64,000 nucleotides of DNA, taken from contig NZ_SNWQ01000008.1 in assembly GCF_004361855.1 (NCBI RefSeq), positions 310,001 through 374,000 on the forward strand, read 5' to 3'. Shown here in pieces: positions 22,426 through 30,240 of the stretch. How positions within the stretch are numbered: position 1 is the stretch's first letter; the number at the start of each line of letters is the position of its first letter. The notes below the pieces were generated by a model, which ran no database searches, had not been told where the DNA came from, and saw nothing but the letters and a program-made list of their open reading frames with translations. The DNA is from Kribbella caucasensis (GTDB lineage Bacteria > Actinomycetota > Actinomycetes > Propionibacteriales > Kribbellaceae). The position numbers and the translations under genes were made by a program.

Positions 22426-23210
22426 ATGAACCGCATCGACCGCCTCTACGCCCTGGTGGAGGAGCTGCGGGCGGCGGGGCCCCGCGGGCGGACCGCCCGG
22501 CAACTGGCCGCGCACTTCGAGGTGAGTGTGCGCACCATCGAGCGCGACCTGAGCGCGCTCGGCCAGGCCGGGGTGCCGCTCGCGACGAAGCAGGGACGAG
22601 GGGCGGCTTCACGATCGACCGCTCGATGAGCCTGCCGCCGCTCAACTTCACGCCGCGCGAGGCGGCGGCCGTTGCGGTGGCGCTGAGCCGGAGCGAGCAC
22701 GTGCTCTTCAAGAAGGACGCACGCAGCGCGCTGCAGAAGATCATGGCCGCGATGCCTGAGCGAGCACTCGACGAGGCGCGCACCACTGCCGAGAAGGTGC
22801 GGCTGCTCGTGCCGCCCGTTCCCGACCCCGACACAGAGATCGCCGAGGCCATCTGGCGGGCGGTTCGCGGAAACCACGTGCTCCGTATCCACTACATCGA
22901 CGTCGGCGGCGTCGAGACAGTCAGAGAGGTCGAGCCGCAGCACGTCGTGGTCGGCCCCAACGGCTCCTACCTCACGGCCTGGTGCCACCTGCGGGGAGAC
23001 GACCGGGTGTTCCGCATGGACCGCATCACCGAAGCCGAGCGGTCGCCGCGCCCGACCCGGCCGCGGCCCGCCCCCGAGCCGGTCGTCGACGGCCACGAAA
23101 CGAAGCTGCCGGCGTCGGCCCTGCGTCCCGAGAATCTTCTGCCGAACTCCGAGATAGGGCTGTCGCGAACGACCGAGACGGTGGGTTCAGCCCGCCGCCC
23201 CGGCGGGTGA
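22426..23210 (+). pseudogene. WYL-domain (YafY/DeoR-type) regulator split by a frameshift
   Basis: ATG 22426 opens a helix-turn-helix (MNRIDRLYALVEELRAAGPR, ARQLAAHFEVSVRTIERDLSAL) as in WYL regulators. At about 22600-22604 a G is missing from a G-run: the frame runs into a stop at 22627, while the expected GGFTIDRSMSLPPLNFTPREA continues one frame over to 23210. The second part holds the WYL region with HYIDVGGVETVREVEPQHVV and SYLTAWCHLRGDDRVFRMDRI. A single-base restoration would give a complete protein, so it is a very young pseudogene, a phase-variable gene or a sequencing error. Confidence 0.7.
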
Positions 23211-23231
23211 TCCGAGCACAAGGAGAGACCC

Positions 23232-23621
23232 AAGACCAACCCCGCTCCCGGCACCCTGGCGTGGTTCGAAATCGCCACCAGCGACCCCGATGGCGCCCAG
23301 AAGTTCTACGGCAGCCTGTTCGACTGGGCCTTCGAGGCCGACGGGCCCGCGGCGTCCGGCGGCATGGACTGCCGCAACATCAAGGCCTCCGGCGCCGACG
23401 CCCCGATGGGCGGCATCGCCAACACCGGGGGGCAAGCGCCCGACCACGCGGTGTTCTACATCCTGGTCGCCGACATCGACACCACCTGCGCCGATGCCGA
23501 ACAGCTCGGCGGCTTGGTCGTCAGCAAGCACCTCGACCCTGGCCCCGGCGCCCCGACGTTCGCGTACCTGCGCGACCCCGCGGGCAACCTGTTCGGCGTC
23601 TTCACCCCGCCGGCGGCCTGA
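23232..23621 (+). CDS. VOC-family protein without a usual start codon
   Basis: The frame encodes a full VOC/glyoxalase-like domain: GTLAWFEIATSDPDGAQKFY, FDWAFEADGP, HAVFYILVADIDTTCADAEQ and YLRDPAGNLFGVFTPPAA. GGAGAG lies just upstream, but the codon where homologues have ATG is AAG at 23232; the next in-frame ATG is at 23364, within the domain. Either a CTG start at 23256 is used or the gene has lost its start. Its stop TGA overlaps the ATG of the next gene (TGATG). It follows the frameshifted WYL regulator, so this pair may be decaying. Confidence 0.6.
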   Translation, partial: KTNPAPGTLAWFEIATSDPDGAQKFYGSLFDWAFEADGPAASGGMDCRNIKASGADAPMGGIANTGGQAPDHAVFYILVADIDTTCADAEQLGGLVVSKHLDPGPGAPTFAYLRDPAGNLFGVFTPPAA

Positions 23622-24010
23622 TGCCGGCGAACGACCAGGCGACGTCCCCGTCAGAGGGTTCCGGCGGGGACGCTGCCGGCTACACCCCCCGCGACCTCTA
23701 CGATGAGCTCCTCGACGACCTGCTCTACGACCCCGCCATCGGCCGGGCCACAATGATGGGGTACCCCTGCGTGCGGCTGGCCGGACGCTTCCTCGCGAGC
23801 TACGACCACAAGGCAGCATGTCTGGTCGTGAAGCTGCCGCGCGAGCGGGTCACCGAACTCGTCGAGACCGGCACCGGCGACCCGTTCGCCCCCGCCGGCA
23901 AGGTCTTCCGCGAGTGGGTGGCCATCGCCACGCTCGATCGCGAGCTGTGGAGCACGGTGCTCGCCGAGGCCGTCGCCTTCGCGCGACAGTCGCTCGGCCA
24001 CGAGCAGTGA
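23621..24010 (+). CDS. YjbR/TfoX-like small protein
   Basis: A 129-residue protein starting at ATG 23621, overlapping the VOC stop by one base. The segment IGRATMMGYPCVRLAGRFLASYDHKAACLVVKLPRERVTEL followed by AFAPAGKVFREWVAI-like sequence has the alternating beta pattern of MmcQ/YjbR or TfoX N-terminal domains (GxPxxxxxGKxFA, LxxKL). The function in this family is unclear. It is probably co-translated with the VOC gene. Confidence 0.6.
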   Translation: MPANDQATSPSEGSGGDAAGYTPRDLYDELLDDLLYDPAIGRATMMGYPCVRLAGRFLASYDHKAACLVVKLPRERVTELVETGTGDPFAPAGKVFREWVAIATLDRELWSTVLAEAVAFARQSLGHEQ

Positions 24011-24174
24011 GGAGCATGTACGTCGAGGTGGAGCCGCCGTACCGGGTTACCTGAAGCAGCTCGCGAAGCTCTCGCGAGACCTCATGCAGACCGAGCTGTC
24101 CATACTGGGAGTCCGGCGTTCGTAGTGAGGGTGAGAGCGGGAGTCGTGTCCCGCCGTACGGGAAGGGACCTCAC

Positions 24175-24531
24175 ATGACGTACTACATGTTGCGGCCAGG
24201 ACGTGCTGCCCAGCGTCCGACGATGTCCGAGGACGATTTGAAGCAGCACATGGAGGCGATCCGGCGACTCGAGGCGGAGATGAAATCCTCCGGGGCCTGG
24301 GTGTTCGGCGGGCGGTTGCACGATCCTTCGACGGCGACGGTCGTGAAGGCCGAGGCGGGCGACGTACTGGCGACGGACGGGCCGTTCGCCGAGACGAAAG
24401 ACCACCTTGGGGGCTTCTACCTGATCAGCACGAGCGATCTCGACGGGGCGCTGAGCTGGGCCGGGAAGGTCAGCGCACTCGTTCAGGCCTCCATCGAGGT
24501 CCGCCCCTTCGTCGACGAGATGACCTCCTGA
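24175..24531 (+). CDS. YciI/DGPF-domain protein
   Basis: A 118-residue single-domain protein: MTYYMLRPGRAA at the start and the hallmark ATDGPFAETKDHLGGFYLI in the middle. In actinomycetes, DGPF proteins are encoded directly upstream of ECF42 sigma factors and are probably part of their stress output. GAAGGGAC lies 6 bases before ATG 24175. The sigma factor gene starts 14 bases after its stop. Confidence 0.9.
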   Translation: MTYYMLRPGRAAQRPTMSEDDLKQHMEAIRRLEAEMKSSGAWVFGGRLHDPSTATVVKAEAGDVLATDGPFAETKDHLGGFYLISTSDLDGALSWAGKVSALVQASIEVRPFVDEMTS

Positions 24532-24544
24532 CGCGGGCTTCGCC

Positions 24545-25513
24545 ATGACGGCTGAGGACGAGGCGATCGGGCGGATCTTCCGGGCGGAGTCCGGTCGGTC
24601 GGTCGCAGCCTTGATCGGAATGTTCGGCGATATCGACCTGGCCGAGGACGCGGTCCAGGAGGCGTTCACGATCGCCCTGCGGCGGTGGCCGACTGAAGGG
24701 CTGCCGCCCAACCCCGGCGGCTGGATCACCGTCACGGCACGAAACCGTGCGATCGACCGGCTGCGACGTGATGCCCGCGGCAACGAGTTGCTGCAGCAGG
24801 CCGCCGTACACCTGAGCCCACAGACCACGGGCGATGATCGACTGCGGCTCATCTTCACGTGCTGCCATCCAGCGCTGGCAGCACAGGCACAGGTCGAACT
24901 GACGCTGAGATTGCTGTGCGGACTGTCGACGGCGGACGTGGCCCGGGCATTCCTCACCAGCGAACCGACGATGGCCAAGCGCCTGGTCCGCACCAAGTAC
25001 AAGATCAAGGCGGCCAACATTCCCTACCGGATCCCCGACGACACCGAACTCCCAGATCGCCTGAAGGCGGTCCTGGCGACCATCTACCTGACCTACACCA
25101 CCGGCTACGGCAAGCCCGAACACTCCCCCGATCTGTCCGGTGAAGCCCTCGACCTGGGTAGAACCCTCCGGCTGCTGATGCCCGACGAACCCGAGGTCGC
25201 CGGCCTACTCGCACTCATGCTCCTCACCGAGGCTCGTCGCCGCACCCGCACCGGGTACGACGGCGCCCTGGCGCTACTACGGGATCAGGATCGGCGGCGA
25301 TGGGATCGCGTTCTCATCCGGGAGGGGCACGCTCGCTCAGCGGGTGAGGTCGCGCCGGGTGAACTCGGCGGCCGCCAAGAGCAGGGCGACCGCCGGGACC
25401 GCCGCAAGGACCAGCAGGTCGCCTGCGGGGGCGTTGCCGGCGAGCAGGTCGATGGGCCGGAAGTAGTGGAACGGAGAGGCGAACCGCAGGCCGCTGATGC
25501 CGTCGATGAGTAG
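24545..25513 (+). CDS. ECF42-type sigma factor, C-terminally truncated
   Basis: Region 2 (GMFGDIDLAEDAVQEAFTIAL, PNPGGWITVTARNRAIDRLRR) and region 4 (LTLRLLCGLSTADVARAFLTSEPTMAKRLVRTK) of an ECF42 sigma factor are intact, followed by IYLTYTTGYG and LLALMLLTEARRRTR of the family's long C-terminal domain. Normal members have about 400 residues. Here homology stops near DQDRRRWDRVLIREGHA at about 25336, exactly where the convergent permease gene ends. The last 60 codons are antisense to that gene and are unlike the family. In this family the C-terminal domain is needed for activity, so this protein may be inactive. Confidence 0.75.
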   Translation: MTAEDEAIGRIFRAESGRSVAALIGMFGDIDLAEDAVQEAFTIALRRWPTEGLPPNPGGWITVTARNRAIDRLRRDARGNELLQQAAVHLSPQTTGDDRLRLIFTCCHPALAAQAQVELTLRLLCGLSTADVARAFLTSEPTMAKRLVRTKYKIKAANIPYRIPDDTELPDRLKAVLATIYLTYTTGYGKPEHSPDLSGEALDLGRTLRLLMPDEPEVAGLLALMLLTEARRRTRTGYDGALALLRDQDRRRWDRVLIREGHARSAGEVAPGELGGRQEQGDRRDRRKDQQVACGGVAGEQVDGPEVVERRGEPQAADAVDE

Positions 25514-26140
25514 CGCGATGAAGTTCATGAAGAACCACGCGACCACGATGCCGACGGTGATGCCGATCGACTGTCCGCGCAGGCTCGACCGGGCTGAGAC
25601 GAGCATGCCGACCATGGCGACGCCCACGAACAGCAGCCAGGAGCCGGTGAAAGCGCGTAGGACGGACCCGATCGACAACTCCCGGACCCCGTCGATCGTC
25701 TGTCTGGCGATCAGTACGCCGGCTAGACCTCCCAGCTCGGCAGCGGTAACGGCAATGATCGAGGCGAGCGCCTTGGCGAGCAGGAACGGCACGCGACCAA
25801 CAGGCCGGGCGAGCACGAGGTCGATGGTGCCTCGCTCGACCTCCGTGGCCACTGACCCTGCGGCGACCAGCAGCGCCGACGAGGTCAGCAGCGAGAGGAT
25901 GACGGGGTGGGTCATGCCGGCACTCAGCCATCCGTCGGCGTGGAAGAAGTCGGCTGAGCCGCCGAGGAATGCCGTGATGGCCTTGGGCGGCGACTGGAAG
26001 AAGGGCAGGTTCGGCGCCTCCTTGGTGAACGACGACGAGGCGAGGAGTACCAGGTAGAAGAACGCGCCGACGCCGAGGACGAGAACGCCGAGGGTGCGGC
26101 GCACCTGCCGCAGTGTCTGGCGGAACACGGTGGAGCTCAT
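25337..26140 (-). CDS. ABC-2 type exporter permease
   Basis: A 267-residue membrane protein with about six hydrophobic segments, beginning with LGVLVLGVGAFFYLVLLASS. The SLLTSSALLVAAGSVATEVERGTIDLVLARPVGR motif is typical of ABC-2 permeases of the drug/lipid export type. The start ATG overlaps the stop of the ATPase gene by 4 bases, so the two are translated together. The substrate is unknown. Its stop abuts the truncated ECF42 gene on the other strand. Confidence 0.85.
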   Translation of the reverse strand: MSSTVFRQTLRQVRRTLGVLVLGVGAFFYLVLLASSSFTKEAPNLPFFQSPPKAITAFLGGSADFFHADGWLSAGMTHPVILSLLTSSALLVAAGSVATEVERGTIDLVLARPVGRVPFLLAKALASIIAVTAAELGGLAGVLIARQTIDGVRELSIGSVLRAFTGSWLLFVGVAMVGMLVSARSSLRGQSIGITVGIVVAWFFMNFIALLIDGISGLRFASPFHYFRPIDLLAGNAPAGDLLVLAAVPAVALLLAAAEFTRRDLTR

Positions 26141-27048
26141 CGCGACCGGCCCTGGTCGGAGTCCCCGTAGATCTCGAAGAACGTTTCGGCGAGATGCTCC
26201 GGCTCGGAGAGGAACTCCTGCACGGCGAACGTCCCGAGTCGGCGCATCAGCGGCTCCATGTCGCCCCGGAACTCGAAGCGATGGATCAGCCCGTCGCTCT
26301 CCAGGCCCGAGACGCCCTCGATATCCAGTGCGGCCGCGTCGGCGAGCGGCTGCTTGAGCACGAGCGTGCAGTGCCGCACGCGCTCACCGGTGAGGTCCGC
26401 GGTCGCCCCGGTTCGCACGATCCGGCCGGCCTTGAGCACCGCGACCCGCTCGGTCGTCTCCTCCACCTCGGAGAGGATGTGGGAGGACAGGAAGATTGTC
26501 CCACCTGCCTGACGGTGCCCAGCGAGCAGTTCGACGAACCGCTCCTTCATGACGGGGTCGAGGCCTTCGGTCGGCTCATCGAGCACCAGTGCGCGGGGCT
26601 CATGCTGGAACGCCTGGATGATGCCGATCTTCTGCTTCATACCCCGTGAGTACAGCCTGACCTGGCGCCGCAGGTCGGCCTGGGACAGCTCCAGCCGATC
26701 GCACAGTTCCCGCCGGCGTACGGGTGCGCGCTGCTGCAGTGTGCCGAGGTAGTCGAGGCACTCGGCGCCGGTCAGCTGCGGCCACAGCCCGAATTCACCC
26801 GGTAGGTGCCCGACATCGGCCAGCACTGCGCCAAGGTCGGTGGCCACGTTGTGTCCGAGGATACGGATCACACCCGCCGTCGGCCGGACGAGGCCGAGCA
26901 AGCATCTGATCGTGGTCGTCTTACCGGCGCCGTTAGGGCCGACGTACCCGAAGGCATCGCCGTCGGCGACCGACAACGACACGCCATCCAATGCCGGCTT
27001 GCGGCGGTACCGCTTGACGAGCCCCTCAACCTCGATCGCCATCCCCAT
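26137..27048 (-). CDS. ABC exporter ATP-binding protein
   Basis: A 303-residue ATPase of the CcmA/NodI-like exporter group. Walker A is GPNGAGKTTT (about residues 39-48), the signature is YSRGMKQKIGI, Walker B is ALVLDEPTEGLDP, and the H-loop is SSHILSE. A C-terminal 80-residue extension ends the protein, as in drug-export ATPases. It overlaps the permease gene by 4 bases (ATGA). A second in-frame ATG at 27042 is an alternative start. Confidence 0.9.
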   Translation of the reverse strand: MGMAIEVEGLVKRYRRKPALDGVSLSVADGDAFGYVGPNGAGKTTTIRCLLGLVRPTAGVIRILGHNVATDLGAVLADVGHLPGEFGLWPQLTGAECLDYLGTLQQRAPVRRRELCDRLELSQADLRRQVRLYSRGMKQKIGIIQAFQHEPRALVLDEPTEGLDPVMKERFVELLAGHRQAGGTIFLSSHILSEVEETTERVAVLKAGRIVRTGATADLTGERVRHCTLVLKQPLADAAALDIEGVSGLESDGLIHRFEFRGDMEPLMRRLGTFAVQEFLSEPEHLAETFFEIYGDSDQGRSR

Positions 27049-27098
27049 CGGCCGACCTCCGCTCGGTCCAAACCAACCCGTGGGCCAGGCGATTGCGT

Positions 27099-28124
27099 CT
27101 ACTCGTCGTGGGGGTTCTCGACGAAGTCACCGCGTAGTGGGATGGTGTCCGCGCGGGCCGGATCCTGGGTGAAGACCGTGCCCTCTGCGATCGACTCCAG
27201 CAGCGCACCCATCGACGCGTACGCCGTCCGGACCAGCATCCCGGCACTCTTCTGCCCGATGTCGCCGCGCAGCTCGACCAGGACGCTGCCGGCACCGCGG
27301 ATGCCGTAGGAGTTGCGCGCGATCCCGCGCGGCAGCGTGCCCGGGTACTGGCTGACCTCGGCGAACCCGTAGTGCATCAGCGTGTCGAAGATGACCAAGC
27401 ACATCTGCCGGGACAGCGCGACCGCCGACGCCGGCGCGTCGGGGTGGTTCGGCCAGAAGATCGACGTGGTGATCAGGTCACCGTCGGCGCTGCGGTAGGA
27501 ACCTTGGTGGTGGTAGTCGACGACCATCTTCGGCTGATACCTGATCGCGACGCGTTGCACAGCGGCAGCCTCCGGCACCGGATTCGCCTCCGGCGCGACG
27601 GCCGGATCGTGCCAGCGATTGACGTCGAAGCCGACGCCCGGCGTACAGAAGGCGCCGGAGCAGTCCGGATCGTGGTTCTCCCGCTGGAACCGCTCGGAGC
27701 CGTCCGGGTTCACCTTGGGGATGACCAGCAGGGTGATCTTGCTGAGAATCGCGTCCCAACCTGCGCCGCCGTTGCCCAGCCGCTGCAACAACTGCAGCGC
27801 AGCCTCCGTGCCGAGCGGCTCGTTGCCATGCTGCTGCGTGATGTAGAGGACCCTGGTCGGGCCGGTACCGACCTTCGCCAGATAAAGGTCGCGGCCTTCG
27901 TTCGACCGGCCGACAGTCTCCAGCGAGACCCGTCCGTTGGACTGGCGCTCGATCTGCCGGAGCGCCTTGACCATCTCGTCGTACGAATGCAGACGCTCCA
28001 GGCTGACCTGCTGGGAGTCCTGCACCCAGGGGCCGTTCGGGACAGTCTGTGGGTCGGCCGTCGCGGTGGCCGTGGTGGCCACAGCGAGGCTTACCACCAG
28101 CAACACAGGGATGAGTCGGCGCAT
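27099..28124 (-). CDS. Secreted zinc carboxypeptidase (M14 family)
   Basis: A 341-residue protein with a signal peptide (MRRLIPVLLVVSLAVATTATATA). The M14 zinc ligands are visible: HGNE (His and Glu) in TQQHGNEPLGTE and His in VVDYHHQGSYRS. The catalytic Glu lies in SVLVELRGDIG. VNPDGSERFQREN and DVNRWHDP are family motifs. ATG 28124 is chosen because GGAGG lies 8 bases upstream; a GTG three codons earlier is possible. It would trim C-terminal residues from peptides outside the cell. Its neighbours do not suggest a specific partner; the upstream 200 bases hold no other gene. Confidence 0.9.
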   Translation of the reverse strand: MRRLIPVLLVVSLAVATTATATADPQTVPNGPWVQDSQQVSLERLHSYDEMVKALRQIERQSNGRVSLETVGRSNEGRDLYLAKVGTGPTRVLYITQQHGNEPLGTEAALQLLQRLGNGGAGWDAILSKITLLVIPKVNPDGSERFQRENHDPDCSGAFCTPGVGFDVNRWHDPAVAPEANPVPEAAAVQRVAIRYQPKMVVDYHHQGSYRSADGDLITTSIFWPNHPDAPASAVALSRQMCLVIFDTLMHYGFAEVSQYPGTLPRGIARNSYGIRGAGSVLVELRGDIGQKSAGMLVRTAYASMGALLESIAEGTVFTQDPARADTIPLRGDFVENPHDE

Positions 28125-28332
28125 GGCGGGCACCTCCGGGAAAGGCGTCTCGAGTTGTGCCCCCGACCCTAGTTACGCCAATGGACCCCTGCAACGGCTC
28201 GACGACAGCGGCTTCACCGCCGCAGACACCGGACATCTGCTGGCCTGGTCCGGATCGACCTGGCTCCGCCCGACACTGCCCATTGCGCCATTGTCCGTCA
28301 GCGGGCCTCAGCCGAGCTCAGTGCGCACCGGC

Positions 28333-29283
28333 TCAGCCCTTGACGGCACCGATCAGGAGGCCTTTGGCGAAGTGGCGTTGGAGCAAGGGGTACACCAGCA
28401 GGATCGGGACCAGGGAGATGACGAGGATCGCCATTTGGAGCGACTGTTGCGGTGGCGGGGCTTCGCCGACGAGATTGAGCTGGTCGGCACTGAGGACGGC
28501 GTTGTCGACGACATAGGTGCGCAGGACCAGTTGGAGTGGCCACTTCGCCGTGTCGTTGATGTAGAGAAGTGCGGAGAAGAAGCTGTTCCAGTAGGCGACG
28601 GCATAGAACAGACCCACGACGGCCAGGACAGCCTTCGACAGCGGCAGCACGATGCGAGTGAGCGTCTGGAACTCACCGGCGCCGTCGATCCGGGCGGAGT
28701 CGAGCAGGTCCTGCGGTAGGTCCATGAAGAAGGCCCGCATGACGATGACATTGAACCCGTTCACCAGCACGGGCAGGATCAACGACCAGTAGCTGTCGAG
28801 CAGACCGAGCTGGCGGACGGTGAGATATGACGGGATGATGCCTGGGCTGAACAGCAGCGTCAGCAACACCATCATCAGCAACGGCTTGTGGGCAAAGGTG
28901 CGTGGCCGGGTCAGGGAGTACGCGAGCCCGGCGGTCACGGCCAGCGACAGCAGCGCGCCGACCACCGTGATCCCCAGAGAGACGGTGAGGGCACGGGTGA
29001 CGACGCCGCCGGCGAAGATCGCCCGGTAGGCGTTCAAGGACGGGTTGTCCGGCCAGAGGACGAACCCGCCGGCCGTGGTGATCTGCCGCTGGTCCGCCAA
29101 GCTGGTCGAGACCACGGACACGATCGGCAACACCACGACCGTGCAGCAGGCGAGCAGTACGACGCCTTTCAGCGCCCGCATCGGGATCGACGGTGGCGCG
29201 ACGCCGTTGACGGTGCGCAGGCGAGGTGATCCGGCCGGCGCGTCGCGACGGCCTACGGCGAACGTGAGGGCCTTGGTGGTCAT
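28333..29283 (-). CDS. Sugar ABC permease, inner-membrane subunit 2 (YtcP/LplC-like)
   Basis: A 316-residue permease of the CUT1 family with six membrane segments. The EAA-type loop is visible as DLPQDLLDSARIDGAGEFQTLTRIVLPLSKA. TSLADQRQITTAGGFVLWPDNPSLNAYRAIF is typical of the second permease of YtcP/LplC-type oligosaccharide importers. It is the last gene of the seven-gene polysaccharide operon, 12 bases after the first permease. No ATPase gene is present; actinomycetes often use a shared MsiK-type ATPase. Confidence 0.93.
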   Translation of the reverse strand: MTTKALTFAVGRRDAPAGSPRLRTVNGVAPPSIPMRALKGVVLLACCTVVVLPIVSVVSTSLADQRQITTAGGFVLWPDNPSLNAYRAIFAGGVVTRALTVSLGITVVGALLSLAVTAGLAYSLTRPRTFAHKPLLMMVLLTLLFSPGIIPSYLTVRQLGLLDSYWSLILPVLVNGFNVIVMRAFFMDLPQDLLDSARIDGAGEFQTLTRIVLPLSKAVLAVVGLFYAVAYWNSFFSALLYINDTAKWPLQLVLRTYVVDNAVLSADQLNLVGEAPPPQQSLQMAILVISLVPILLVYPLLQRHFAKGLLIGAVKG

Positions 29284-29295
29284 CGCAGATTCCTC

Positions 29296-30240
29296 TCACC
29301 TGTCATTGGCGTAGATGCCACGTTCACCGAACAGATGCGCGACCCGGTTGGCGGCAAGGATGAGGGCGACACCGACGAGACCCTTCACCAGGCCGACCGC
29401 GGAGGAGACGCCCCAGTTCCCGCCGAGGATGCCGTTGGAGTAGACGTAGGTGTCCAGGACCTCGGAGGCATCCGTGCCGACCGGACCTTGCTGCAGGATG
29501 ATCTGCTCGAACCCGACGGTGAGAACGTCGCCGAGCTTGAGGATGAGCAACAGTACGACGACGCCCCTGATGGCGGGCAGCGTGACATGCCACAGCTGCC
29601 GCCAGCGGGAGGCGCCGTCCACGGCGGCCGCCTCGTAGAGGGCGAGGTCGACGCGGGACAGCGCGGCGAGGAAGAGGATGGTTCCCCAGCCCGCGTCCTT
29701 CCAGATCACCTGCGAGGTGATCAGAACCTTGAAGAGACCGGGGTCGCCGATGATGTGCAGGCCCTCGAGACCCCGGGCGTGCAGCCAGGTGTTGAGGAGG
29801 CCAGCGTTGCCGAGCAGCTGCTGGAAGATCGCCACCACGATCACCCAGGACATGAAGTGCGGAAGGTAGAGCACAGACTGCACCACGCGCTTGATCCGCT
29901 CCGACAGCAATGAGTTCAGCAGCAACGCGATCGCGATGGGGGCCGGGAACACGAGGACCACCTGGATGAACGAGATGATGAGGGTGTTGGTCAAGGCGTT
30001 GAGGAACTCGGGGTCGCCGTTGAAGATCACCCGGAAGTTCTCCAGCCCGACCCACGGCGAGTCGCGGATCCCGATGAAGGGCTGGTAATCCTTGAACGCG
30101 ATCACATTGCCGAGCATCGGCAGGTAGTGGAACAGCAGGATCACCGCCACCCCCGGCAGGCCCAGCAAGAGCACGAACTTGTCCCGTCGCAGCCGGGCCC
30201 AGCGCGAGGTCGTGCCGGCGCCTTCCACGGTTGCGCTCAT
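29296..30240 (-). CDS. Sugar ABC permease, inner-membrane subunit 1 (YtrP/LplB-like)
   Basis: A 314-residue CUT1 permease: LLGLPGVAVILLFHYLPMLGNVIAFKDYQPF at the N-terminus, six membrane segments and the coupling loop ALYEAAAVDGASRWRQLWHVTLPAI. The type is that of the LplB/YtrP group, which imports di- or oligosaccharides. Its ATG overlaps the stop of the GH5 gene (ATGA), indicating coupled translation of glycosidase and transporter. Confidence 0.93.
   Translation of the reverse strand: MSATVEGAGTTSRWARLRRDKFVLLLGLPGVAVILLFHYLPMLGNVIAFKDYQPFIGIRDSPWVGLENFRVIFNGDPEFLNALTNTLIISFIQVVLVFPAPIAIALLLNSLLSERIKRVVQSVLYLPHFMSWVIVVAIFQQLLGNAGLLNTWLHARGLEGLHIIGDPGLFKVLITSQVIWKDAGWGTILFLAALSRVDLALYEAAAVDGASRWRQLWHVTLPAIRGVVVLLLILKLGDVLTVGFEQIILQQGPVGTDASEVLDTYVYSNGILGGNWGVSSAVGLVKGLVGVALILAANRVAHLFGERGIYANDR

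Noticed and set aside
23759-23765. GGGTACC within the YjbR-like gene
   Set aside because: It lies inside coding sequence, has no properly spaced -35 and faces no gene start.
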